Source: Tupaia tana (Eukaryota; Chordata; Mammalia; Scandentia; Tupaiidae). Taken from it: DNA of 64,000 nucleotides. The stretch is taken from positions 13,250,278 through 13,314,277 of the forward strand of contig JAKSZU010000029.1 of the NCBI GenBank assembly GCA_026018925.1, given 5' to 3'. Both the position numbers and the translations under genes were made by a program. Each line of letters begins with the position of its first letter. Positions within the stretch are counted from its first letter, which is position 1. Shown here piece by piece: positions 11,297 through 20,919 of the stretch. The notes under the pieces were generated by a model. It saw only the letters and a list, made by a program, of their open reading frames with translations, did not search any database and was not told the DNA's origin.

Positions 11297-11672
11297 GGTT
11301 TTCTATTTTTGGGTTTCTAAAAATTTTCTTTTTTTTTTAGTTTTTCTTAATAAAAACAATAATTACAATTTTTTTGTGTTTTTTTATGTCTTTTTTTCTC
11401 TTTCTTTGTCATTGTTTCTCTCTCTTTCATTTTCTTTTTTCTTGTCTCTCCACTCTTTAGTATCCCTTCAATGTGTTTCTAGATAGATCTAAGGGCACTG
11501 TAGCTAAACATTGAAATACTATTAGGGTTAACATATTCCTCAATATCTACTGAAACTGCTGCACCAGCGATAACAACAGAACGGCAAAGAGATTCCAGAT
11601 CACCTCTTTCTGCTTGCTCCTGAACACTCAGATTGAACTTCAAGAATTCGAAAGAAACACACCATCCATCAG

Positions 11673-12674
11673 ATGACAAGAAATCACTGCAGGACCACAA
11701 GAAATATGGGAAAGCAAGAAAATACCTCTCCTCCAAGGGAAAAGAATAACTTCTCTTCATCCACCAGCAGTTCAATGCAAATCATGGAAATGTCTGATAA
11801 AGAATTTAGAACATTCATAATGGCTAAGCTAACTGAGATGGACGAGAAGAGAGACAATAAACTGCTAAAGAGAAAGGAGAAAGAAGTTGATGAGTTCCAG
11901 GAGGTGAGGAAATTCTTGCAAGATCTAAAGGAGGAATTACACGCTTTACAAAAGAGCCAAACGGAACTGTTAGAAATGAAGTCGATAATACAGGAAGTCA
12001 AAATCTCCCTTGAAAGTATTAAAAGCAGACTAGATCATACAGAAAAGAGAATCTCAGATGTAAAAGAGAAAATGGCTGGCCTAGAAAAATCCACCATGAA
12101 GACTGAGAAAATGGCACAAAAATTTGAGAATAATATACGAGAAGTACTAGATACCATCAAACGTCCAAACATCCAGATAATTGGCATTCCAGAAGGTGAA
12201 GAGAACCATAAGGGCATTGATAATCTATTCCATGAAATCCTGCAAGAAAACTTTCCAAACCTAGAGAGGCATTCGAAGATCCAGTCCCAAGAAATACAAA
12301 GGACCCCAAATAGAATCAACCCAAGAAGATCTTCTCCAAGACACATTATAGCCAGGTTGACCAAAACCACAGACAAAGACAAGATACTAAGATTGGCAAG
12401 AGAAAGACATCAAGTTACCTACAAAGGACATCCCATTAGGCTAACAACAGATCTCTCATCGGAAACAATGTGGGCGAGGAAGGAATGGGAAAATATATTC
12501 AAAGTGCTAAGAGAAAAGCAATTCCAGCCGAGAATACTGTACCCGGCAAGATTATCTTTCATGTGGGAAGGAAAGACAAGAACATTCTCAGATAAACAAA
12601 ACCTGAAAGAATTTACCAGCACCAGACCAGATCTGCAAGAAGTTCTCAAGGGTGTGCTATATCAGGAAAATTAA
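11673..12674 (+). CDS. L1-type ORF1 protein, intact, of HAL1-like element
   Basis: Open frame of 333 codons. Its product is the nucleic-acid chaperone that coats L1-family RNA. An N-terminal head rich in Ser/Thr/Asn is followed by a long coiled coil (about residues 60-155, many Lys/Glu/Leu heptads). Then come an RRM-like domain (IQIIGIPEGEE near 170) and a C-terminal domain (PRHIIARL..., QFQPRILYPARLSF) with the usual basic and aromatic residues. Human L1 ORF1p has 338 residues, so length is normal. An in-frame ATG 11 codons in (MGKQEN) could also be the start; the composite element's ORF1 keeps both. No stop or frameshift interrupts it. No ORF2 follows. It could bind RNA in trans, but whether it is expressed cannot be told. 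Confidence 0.85.
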   Translation: MTRNHCRTTRNMGKQENTSPPREKNNFSSSTSSSMQIMEMSDKEFRTFIMAKLTEMDEKRDNKLLKRKEKEVDEFQEVRKFLQDLKEELHALQKSQTELLEMKSIIQEVKISLESIKSRLDHTEKRISDVKEKMAGLEKSTMKTEKMAQKFENNIREVLDTIKRPNIQIIGIPEGEENHKGIDNLFHEILQENFPNLERHSKIQSQEIQRTPNRINPRRSSPRHIIARLTKTTDKDKILRLARERHQVTYKGHPIRLTTDLSSETMWARKEWENIFKVLREKQFQPRILYPARLSFMWEGKTRTFSDKQNLKEFTSTRPDLQEVLKGVLYQEN

Positions 12675-13975
12675 ATTCAGACACATGGAAAGAAGAGTTC
12701 AAGGGAACCAGCAGTTAGCATAATGGCTATGTCGCTGGACTCCCACGTAGTCAACCGCGGTTCACGTCCTGGACCCGGTGGCTTAAAACTCACGCCAGGC
12801 ACGTGTGCGTGCGTGCCCAAGATCCCGAGAGGAGAACGGAGGAGAAGGGATTGCGGCGTGACCATCCCCCTTGGGGGGTGATTTCTCGCTTTCTGTCTCT
12901 ATGTCTCTCTCTGTCTGGCGAGCGCACGTGCCCTATAGCGAAAACCTTTCAAAAAAAAAAAAAAAAAAAAGAGAGAAAGAGTTCAAAAACTAAGAAAGTG
13001 GCCAGCTTAATCATAGGGACAAGTCTGGAGTTGAATATTACATCCCAGAATTTAATAGAAAAAATGGAACCAGAACAGGCGATAAAGTACATGAGACTGA
13101 TAGGTTCATGCACCTACCATTTGAACAGAATCCTAACTTGTTTCCTGGCTTTAAGAAAAGTTCCTTAGCATTTCTATAATTTAAGTTAAAACTGGTTTTC
13201 TTAATAGTACCATATGAACTTACCATTGAAAGTAGTTAGATTATTTAAGAAATCGTGTGATCAATACAATGTGGGTGGAAAAGGAATAGAAGACAATTGT
13301 AGACACCAGAGACAGTGTGAGAAGAGGGTGGGAAAGGACAGAGGGTCAGAAAGAGGGGTAAAAAATTCTAGGAAGTATAGATGGAAAATTTTGAATAATA
13401 ATATGTATGATTAAGTCACTATGCAGTATATTCTGGATGGGAAATCATATTTTGTATGCTGTGATGATGCTTAGGGTAAGAATATAAATTAATTTACAAA
13501 AAAAAGAAAAGTTTCAGGAAAAATAATCCATTCGATGACCGCAGTTAAGATATATAGCCCCAGCTAGGTGCTACTTTATAGGATGCCTAAAGTTATATTT
13601 GTGTTCATGGAAATGTATAAATGTATATATCACCTGTGTTTGCTATGAAAATATTTAGATTAATTAAGATCTTTAGTAATTCAACAAAAAATGGGGGGAA
13701 AACAGTATAGAAAGTAAACATAGATACCAGAGACAGTGTGGGAAGAGAGTGGGAGATGGCTGAGGATAAGAGATAGAACCAAGGATGGGGGGGGAGCAAA
13801 ACATACAGGAAACAAGAAATGGAAAATTATTTGTTGACAATAACATGTATGTTGATGTCCTTGATTGAGATAATATACAGTGTACTCTGGATGGAAAATC
13901 TCATTTTGTATGCTGTAATGATGTACAGTGAATGAACGTAAACAAATAAATTTAAATAAAATTAAAAAAAAAGAA
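12675..13975 (+). other. HAL1-like 3' UTR (dimeric), interrupted by a SINE
   Basis: After ORF1 the same 3' UTR as at 44636-45640 follows (GTGGCCAGCTTAATCATAGG, TCTGGAGTTGAATATT). It holds two related halves, 13225-13500 and 13630-13975. Both have the order TTAGATTA..AAG, ACCAGAGACAGTGTG, purine tract, TTCTGGATGG or CTCTGGATGG, TTTTGTATGCTG, A-rich end. So the 3' end is a tandem dimer of an L1 3' UTR unit. Confidence 0.75.
12703..12978 (+). repeat. SINE, plus, young, inside HAL1-like 3' UTR
   Basis: GGAACCAGCAGTTAGCATAA head, box B GGTTCACGTCC, complete body, tail CCCTATAGCGAAAACC and poly(A). Flanked by AGAAGAGTTCAA and GAAAGAGTTCAA, a target duplication. Confidence 0.95.
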
Positions 13976-13982
13976 ATACACT

Positions 13983-14220
13983 GACCACTAGCAATGGAGC
14001 CTAGTGGTTAAAAGAGTCAGTGCCCACACGGTTGACCAAGGTTTGAATCGCTGGCCCTGTGACTTGAAAAACATGTCAGGTGTGTGTGTGTATCTGGAGT
14101 CCCATCAGGAACGAGAAACGGAGAAGGGATTATAGTGTAACTATGCTCCATTGCAGGGGTGCTTTCTAAAAAATTAATAAATAAAAATAAATAAAATTAA
14201 AAAAAATAAATAAAAAGAAA
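13983..14220 (+). repeat. SINE, plus, at the 3' end of the HAL1-like element
   Basis: Head near 13990 (AGCAATGGAGCCTAGTGG), box B GGTTTGAATCGCTGG, body with GAGAAGGGATTATAG, long A-rich tail. It sits between the element's A-tail and the right target duplication, so it either landed in the tail or was carried along as a 3' transduction. Confidence 0.7.
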
Positions 14221-14233
14221 AAAAATGATTTAA
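14221..14233. repeat. Target-site duplication (right) of HAL1-like element
   Basis: AAAAATGATTTAA, exact match to 11189-11201. Confidence 0.7.
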
Positions 14234-14279
14234 AACTAATTAAGTCAACTCTCTCTCACACACAACTATTTAAAACCAT

Positions 14280-14478
14280 TTTAAAACAATCCTGCAGCTA
14301 ACCCTGTAGCTTGAGACCCAGCAGTTTTTAAATCACACTGGGTGCCCCTGCATGCATGCCCAGAATTCTGAGGAGAATGAAGATGGCTATCCTCTCTGTG
14401 GAGTGACTTCTCATTTTCCCTCTCTGTGTCTCTTAAGTAAGCATGCATGCTCTATAACAAAAACTTAAAAACATGTAA
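14280..14478 (+). repeat. SINE, plus, 5'-degraded
   Basis: Recognisable from GAGACCCAGCAG through CATGCATGCCCAGAATTCTG to CATGCTCTATAACAAAAACT. Confidence 0.65.
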
Positions 14479-14479
14479 A

Positions 14480-14825
14480 ATATCTTAATTAATAGTAAAA
14501 ACAACACCATTTGTGAGTTGTTTAGAAATATCACATTGTGGATACAGATGGTGGACTGTAGTAAATCACAATGCTCCATGGAGGTGAGTTACCTGGAAAT
14601 ATTTCTAGGGTTTATGGCTAGAGACCTATTTGGGTATGCTGAGCATATGTGTGCAGTGGTTCAAGGCTGGCTGAGTGTGAGAATTAATCATGATACTAAG
14701 ACTCTCTTAAGGGTGCTATCTGTCTCTCTCATGGAAGAATAAAACTTTTTGTAATAAAAACTGAATTCTCTAAAAAATAAAAATATTTATATAATTAAAT
14801 CAAAATATTTATATACTTAAATAGT
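14480..14825. other. Unassigned DNA with a 74-codon open frame
   Basis: The plus frame 14518-14742 has no motif I recognise. AATAAA occurs at 14739 just after the frame, so a small retrocopy is conceivable but unsupported. Confidence 0.25.
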
Positions 14826-15294
14826 TAAGGCCTCATGCCTCCATGGCCAGCTGGCAATGGGTGTGAGTGGCACCACCTTTGCACTCAGTAAGGCAAAGAT
14901 GGTGGGCCAGAACAGCACCACAACCACCTCTGGGGTGTGCCAGGCCCTGTTCATCTGGCACTGCATTTACTTTGATTGAAAGCAAAGGATTGACCTCAAC
15001 TTCTATAACAGGCTGAAACAATGAAGAAAGAAACAGAAGTTTGCCAAGGAGAGAGCTGGGCTATCCAAGTTACCTGACCTTAAAAATGTGGGAACAGTTC
15101 AGAGTTTTCCCTGAAAAAATTCAGTGTGCTATAGAGTTGCTAGCCCAATATGAGTAAGAGAAGGTGGCAGACTGTTTGACCAATGCTATCACTGTGTGTG
15201 GGCACCCACAGCAGTTGCCTCAGGTGCTGTAGCACACACTGCCACCTCCCATATTCCAGATGCTGCTGACCAAGCTCCCAAAAACCAACTGGAG

Positions 15295-15335
15295 AATTTT
15301 TTAAAGAGACCTTTTTTTCATAGGGTGCCTGCACT

Positions 15336-15387
<52 letters not shown>

Positions 15388-15575
15388 TGATAAATCACTT
15401 TCCAGCATGAATGTCCATGCATGCCACAATCCTTCCCCACCATTCTACTCCTGGGATCTTGAGCATGAACATGTTTGCACCTTGCATGAGTTTCAAGTCA
15501 CCCAGTTTGGGACTCATACCATAGTTGGCCATGTGGGAGTCCAGCCAGGTAATAGCTATACTGTCTGCTGGCTAC
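15295..15575 (-). repeat. SINE, minus, inserted in the TOMM20 pseudogene
   Basis: Inverted tail CCTTTTTTTCATAGGGTGCC, (GA)n at 15338-15384, body, and inverted head ending near ACTGTCTGCTGGC. Confidence 0.85.
15338..15384. repeat. (GA)n microsatellite
   Basis: About 22 GA units expanded from the SINE's internal CT tract, as at 4051-4142. Confidence 0.95.
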
Positions 15576-16014
15576 CATCAAATATTTTAAGTGTTCAGAG
15601 CTTGACTAAAAATGACGTGAAGTGAGACATGAATGTTAACATAATAAAATCACAATTAATTACATTTTTAAAATTCTGAACTTGGAAGTTGAGCAGCTCT
15701 AGAATATAAGGGGAATATGCTTGTTATAGGACTGTCCTGCGCTGAAATCTACCAAAGATATTGTTTATTTTGTGTAGATCTATTTGTCTGTTTTATTCAT
15801 TTTCCCAGTAAAAAATGTACTTTGATAGAAAACTTCTCATTTTATAAATATACTCATGAGTTACCATGATACCATGGGTTTCTTTAGTTCCTAAAACAAG
15901 CAATTAAAAAATACATATAATATAAAATATTTGCCCCCCCAAAAAAGGGGAGACACAGGTAAAAAGAGCTTATTTTTTATAATTATTTTAGTTATTATTG
16001 CTATTTTTAAAAAA

Positions 16015-16168
16015 AATTTTTGTAGAACATGCACATTCATCAGAGAGAGAGAGAGAGTGATAGAGAGAGAATGTGAGAAAGCAAGTCACCATGTCTGGGA
16101 CTAGAACTGTTCTCTACCATGTGGGACTCCACTGCCTTAACCACCATGTAACCTGATGCTCCTAAATG
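16015..16168 (-). repeat. Short-form SINE, minus
   Basis: Inverted short-form copy with TGTAGAACATGCACATTCATC, a GA tract, GAACTGTTCTCTACCATGTG and CTGATGCTCC at the head end. Confidence 0.65.
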
Positions 16169-16219
16169 CATTTTTTAAAAATATGGAACAGTTTTGTATA
16201 AATTTAAAAATTATGTAAA

Positions 16220-16950
16220 AACTTGTGTTTACAAAAATTGCATATTAAAGTTTCTGAGAGATCATTTCTCCCCTTTTGCTCTCAGATAGTAAAAATAAAA
16301 TTAATACAGGTAAAATGTCCTGAAGGGTGCTACTGCGCTATGACTGCTGGTCCCAGTAGGAGAGCTCCCGAGCACTCACCACCATCCTCAGCATCTCCAA
16401 GAGTGCAGGCCTGGGGAGAGCAAGACACCTGGTACACCACAGCCTTCGCCACTAGCTTATTTCTGTCCCTGGCAATGTGAGCTCCAGGAGATAGCTGAGC
16501 CCACTGGCCCAGGGGTTGTGACAGGCAGCAGGTTCCTGTTAGGCAGGCTGGTGCAGGGAGGGGGCAGAGGGAGAAGGATGGAAGAAAGCATAGAAGAGGA
16601 GGGGGACAGCTATGAGTGATGATGGATGCCCAGAACTACAACTAGGAGACGACCTTGTAACGTTTTCTGCAGCCACTGCCACCTCCACCACCCACTGTTG
16701 ATTTCAGTTCCTGCCTGAGAGTTTTCAGGGACATTGCTGGTGGTGTCAGCTGTCTCTATGGATAGGAAAGGCACAAAGGAGAGACTTTCAATGGGGTCCC
16801 CAAAACCACTGGAGGCCAAGGGGGTGACCATGATGTTAAAGAGCTACCACTTGGCTGCAGCCAAGGCAACCCCCACCCCAGCTCTACTATCAACCTCAAC
16901 ACTTCCACCTCCAAGCTCTTAATGAATATCACTATTAAAGATACAAGAGC
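16220..16950. other. GC-richer island, possible old retrocopy of an unrecognised gene
   Basis: This stretch is clearly richer in G+C than its neighbours and has short open frames on both strands (16223-16480 plus, 16610-16831 minus, 16734-16922 plus), some proline- and serine-rich. I do not recognise any product. It could be a decayed processed pseudogene or UTR. Confidence 0.35.
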
Positions 16951-16954
16951 ACAT

Positions 16955-17218
16955 ACTGGGGGCTTCAGGTCACTTAGTGGTTAGGCACTGGATATTGATA
17001 TGATCAACTGTGGTTCAAGTACCAGACACAGCAGGTTGAAATTCATGCCAGGCAAATGTGTATGTGTGCCAAAAATCTTGAGAATAAAATAAAAGTGAAG
17101 AAATTGAAACATGACCATCTCCTACAGAGGGTGATTTCTCACTTTCTGTTTCTATCTTTTTTCTCTCTCTGGCAATCAAACATGCTCTGTAGCAAAAATC
17201 CCTCTCTAAAAAAAATTC
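16955..17218 (+). repeat. SINE, plus
   Basis: Head GGGGCTTCAGGTCACTTAGT, box B GGTTCAAGTACC, body, and tail CTCTGTAGCAAAAATCCCTC with A-rich end. Confidence 0.8.
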
Positions 17219-17381
17219 TGGACAAAATTGGATAGTGTCATAGGTGAACTTTTAATACAGAATCTGGATGACTATATCCCTATATTCTATGAAAAAAATA
17301 TATGGCTGTGTGTATGAGTATGTAAGCCAGCAGCACTGGAACAGATGTATAGTGATCTGATTTAAAAGATTAATCACTTAG

Positions 17382-17658
17382 AGGGACCAGCAGGTGGTGT
17401 AATGGTTACGTTGCTGAACTCCCATGTAGTCTACTGTGGTTCAAGCCCCAGATTCAGTGGCTTAAACTCACACAGAGCACGTGTTTATGCCTGTGTTTAT
17501 GCCTATAGTATGCCCAAGATCCTGAGAAGAAACTGGAGGAGAAGGAATTGAGGCATGGCCATCCCACCTGGGGGCACTTCTTGCTGTCTCTCTGTCTCTC
17601 TGTCTTTCCAGTTAGAGCATGTGTCCTATAGCAAAAACCTCTCTTCAAGAAAAATAAT
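17382..17658 (+). repeat. SINE, plus
   Basis: GGGACCAGCAGGTGGTGTAA head, box B GGTTCAAGCCCC, tail TCCTATAGCAAAAACCTCT. Confidence 0.9.
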
Positions 17659-17829
17659 TATCACTTAGCATCTCAAAAGAGTTGCAAGCCAGTCCTGCAG
17701 ACCTCTATACTGAAAGAGTTAATATAGCTCTTAGACAATGCATGGGAGCATCACAGAGCATTGTGCCTCTTTTTCTATATATGAGAAAGCTTTACATTAA
17801 AACCAGCTTAACAAAGACTTAAAAGGTGG

Positions 17830-18200
17830 CCTTATAAAGCTGTTCATGAAACATGTTGAGAAAAGCACATTTACAACAGAATGGCTTTACTTTTAGAAGC
17901 CCAGACAACATCAACTCAGGTCACATCTTCTACTATGGCAAATATTGTGAAGGTCTGTATACTCTCACACTGGAATGGGTTCAAATGGCTCCAACTCTGT
18001 TTTCTAAATTTATTTCGAACATTTTCCCTCTGGCAGTAGAACATGGACTTTCTGAATATGCTGCTCAAGATCAGAAACTTCAAAGAGAACTTATTCAGGA
18101 TGATTTTACAGGAGGTGACAAATCCCAGAAGAGAGCTGGGGGTGAGTTGGCTTATAACAGCTCATCAGCATATGCAAGTTCCAGGGGGGACAGACAGTGA
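17830..18200 (+). other. Unrecognised open frames, possible gene fragment
   Basis: A 115-codon plus frame (17853-18200) overlaps a second frame (18043-18378), and a third is open with few stops from 17881. The composition is protein-like (aromatic, Leu and Asn rich, not low-complexity). GGGTGAGT at 18139-18146 could be a splice donor. I do not recognise a family. It could be a frame-shifted retrocopy or an exon. A minus SINE starts at about 18300. Confidence 0.35.
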
Positions 18201-18299
18201 ATGTACTGAATGTACTTTCCTTCTGAAAAAGAAGATGCACCAGAGCTGCAGAGAGTGTACTCAGAGCACAGTGGGAGCCTGCAGACACTCAGGAACTCT

Positions 18300-18448
18300 C
18301 ACAAAGCTATTTTTTGTTTTTGGTATAGGGCACATGTGCTTGCTAGAGAAACAGAAACAGAGAGACAGAAAATATTAAAGCAGCCACCCCCCCAAGAGGA
18401 TGGACATGCCACAATTCCTTCTCCTCCACTCTCCTCTTGAAATTTTAG

Positions 18449-18511
<63 letters not shown>

Positions 18512-18620
18512 AAGACACATATGCCCGGTGTGAGCCTCAACTGTAGAGTCTGGGACTCAAACCATATTTGACTAAGTGGGAGTCCAGTGCTGTATTCAGT
18601 ATGCCATCTGCTGGTCCCCA
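18300..18620 (-). repeat. SINE, minus, with (AC)n
   Basis: Inverted tail TTTTTGGTATAGGGCACATG, body, (AC)n at 18451-18512 from the GT-rich part, and inverted head with ATGCCATCTGCTGGTCCCC. Confidence 0.9.
18451..18512. repeat. (AC)n microsatellite
   Basis: About 30 AC units with two interruptions, inside the SINE. Confidence 0.95.
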
Positions 18621-18694
18621 AATCTGTTCTTACAAGGGGACATTGGATGTATTACTTTTGTTTTTAATTTTAAAAAAAATCAAAGAACTGAAAA

Positions 18695-18982
18695 TGTGAG
18701 ATTGAGTAGTGATTTAGACACTGGCCTCTCAAATGGACTACTATGGTTCAAGTCCCAGAACTGGTAGCTTAAAAACCTTAAAAATCACACCAGGCATGTG
18801 TGTGCACATGCTCAAATTCCAGGAGAATAAAGGAGAAGGTATTGTGTCATGGTTATACTCCCGCGTGATGATTTTTTACTTTTCCTCTCACTGTCTTTCT
18901 GTCTCACTCTCTTGCAAGTACACCCCCATGGCAAAAATTGTAAAAAATTAAAACAAAAACAAAAACAAAAACAAAAACAAAA
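18695..18982 (+). repeat. SINE, plus, with (AAAAC)n tail
   Basis: Diverged head GATTGAGTAGTGATTTAGAC, box B GGTTCAAGTCCC, body, tail CCCCATGGCAAAAATTG, then an AAAAAC-type simple repeat at 18948-18982. Confidence 0.75.
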
Positions 18983-19150
18983 CAATGGCAGGCAGTTGGC
19001 ATGGTGGTTAAGAAGCTAGATTCCCACATGGTCAGCTTTGGCTTGATGCCCTGAACCAGTGGTTTACTTTCTCACTTTCCCTCTTTTTTTCTTTCTTTCC
19101 TTCTCTGGTCAAATTAGAAGCATAAAAAATTAAGTAAGTAATTCTCAAAA
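18983..19150 (+). repeat. Short-form SINE, plus
   Basis: GGCAGGCAGTTGGCATGGTG head, GGCTTGATGCCCTG at box B, body CTTCTCTGGTCAAATTAGAA and an A-rich end. Confidence 0.8.
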
Positions 19151-19284
19151 ACAAAGAAAACAAAAAATTGCTACTAGAAATGTGGATGATTTTGAAATGG
19201 TACAATTTTAATTAGTTTATCTACAAATTCTGTAAGGACCAACCATCCAGGAAACTGATCATTAATAAGTGATATCCAATGACA

Positions 19285-19835
<551 letters not shown>

Positions 19836-19981
19836 GAAAAGGAACAACTATTCTAATGATTTTTCCTCCCTTAACTCTACTACTGGTAAAAGAATAGAAA
19901 CCAACTGCAGGTTCAGTATCCCGTATCAAAAATACTTTGAACCAAGTTTCAGGTTTAAGACTTTTTAAAATTTTGGCATAT

Positions 19982-20245
19982 AGAGACCAGCAGTTAGTGT
20001 AGTGGCTATGTTGCTGGACTACCATGTAGTCGACCGTGGTTCAAGTCCTGGACCTGGTGGCTTAAAACTCACACTGGTCATGTGTGCATGCGTGCCCAAG
20101 ATCCTGAGAGGAGAATGGAGGAAAAGGGATTGTGGTGTGGCCATCCCCCGGGAGGGGGTGATTTCTTACTTTCTGTATCTCTGTCTTTTCGGTGAGTGCA
20201 TGTGCCCTATAGCAAAAACCTCTCCAAAAAATTTTTTTGGCATAG
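19982..20245 (+). repeat. SINE, plus (inverted pair with next)
   Basis: GACCAGCAGTTAGTGTAGTG head, GGTTCAAGTCCTGG box B, body, tail CCCTATAGCAAAAACCTCT. Confidence 0.9.
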
Positions 20246-20261
20246 TTTTGGAGTTTGGAAT

Positions 20262-20518
20262 TGTTTTTAGAGAAAGATTTTTTTCCAACAAGGTGCATGC
20301 ACTCAATGTAGAGACCAAGAGAGACAGAGAGACAGAAATTACCCCCCACGGGGATATGGCCACACCACAGTGCCTTCTCCTCCATTATCTTCTCCTGATT
20401 GTAAACATACACACATGCACCCAGCATGAGTTTCAATTTACCAGGTACAGGACTCGAACTACAGTCAGCCATGTAGGAGGTCAGCAATGTAACCATTATG
20501 CCATCTTCTGGTCCTAAA
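20262..20518 (-). repeat. SINE, minus (inverted pair with previous)
   Basis: Starts TTTAGAGAAAGATTTTTTTCC and ends with the inverted head CATCTTCTGGTCC. It lies tail to tail with the SINE at 19982-20245 with under 20 bp between them. Confidence 0.85.
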
Positions 20519-20579
20519 GATTCAAATATTAATTAATCCTGGGAAGTAACCCAAGTATAAACATGATTGATTCATATGA

Positions 20580-20641
20580 TTTTTTTTTTCCTTTTTATTT
20601 ATTTATTTATTTTTTTTTTTCCTTTTCGCTTACATTTCTTT

Positions 20642-20672
<31 letters not shown>

Positions 20673-20919
20673 TTTTTGTATATACTTTCAATCATATTGT
20701 TTGGCTTACAATGAGACCATTTCGATATGTGAACATTTCTCCCCAGACCCGTTGATCGAAATATCTTCAACAGATAACACCACACCTCCCCATCCCGTCA
20801 ATGCTCTACCTCTGTATCCCTTCTCTAAATGTCTTTCGTTGGGCCCCACTCCTCCACATACACCTCATCTGACATTCACACCCATCTCTTGTGTTTGTTC
20901 AACTGTTAGTCAATCAGTT
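20580..20919 (-). other. L1 3' UTR and tail
   Basis: The 340 bp after the ORF2 stop. On minus it contains GGGGAGGTGTGGTGTTATC and GGGGAGAAATGTTCACATAT, blocks found again in truncated copies at 3290 and 7480 (plus). It ends in an AATA-type simple tail. Confidence 0.85.

Larger units (their letters stand above)
11202..14220 (+). mobile_element. Complete ORF1-only L1 derivative (HAL1-like)
   Basis: Structure in order: GC-rich 5' UTR start (CCTCCGCCCTGGCAGG), a conserved block GTGCGGTGCATGCGCTGC (11278-11295), T-rich 5' UTR, one complete ORF1 (11673-12674), then directly a 3' UTR without ORF2, and an A-rich end near 13975. A SINE follows before the second copy of the 13-bp duplication. A truncated sibling at 44216-45644 has the same ORF1-to-3' UTR join, so the absence of ORF2 is a family trait, not a local deletion. 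HAL1 ('half-L1') elements of this layout are known from several mammals. Movement would need ORF2p from a full L1. A young SINE interrupts the copy at 12703. Confidence 0.85.
14830..15800 (+). pseudogene. TOMM20: TOMM20 processed pseudogene, split by a SINE
   Basis: TOMM20 is the outer-membrane receptor of the mitochondrial protein import complex. An intronless copy starts at ATG 14899 (MVGQNS...). It shows GVCQALFIWHCIYFD (membrane anchor), RLKQ, KKQKFAKERAGLSKLPDLK, then frameshifted parts of the TPR-like core and MLLTKLP ending at 15280. A minus-strand SINE (about 15295-15575) interrupts it. Coding similarity resumes at about 15590 (SVQSLTKNDVK and a stop at 15624-15626), matching the family's acidic C-terminus. 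There are several stops (in the anchor and after RLKQ) and indels. The 5' UTR part begins near 14830; how far the 3' UTR goes is uncertain. It is a dead retrocopy, older than the SINE. Confidence 0.85.

Noticed and set aside
12704..12790. Functional tRNA genes at SINE heads (box A/B present in many copies)
   Set aside because: No complete cloverleaf with acceptor stem; all continue into the SINE body and A-tail.
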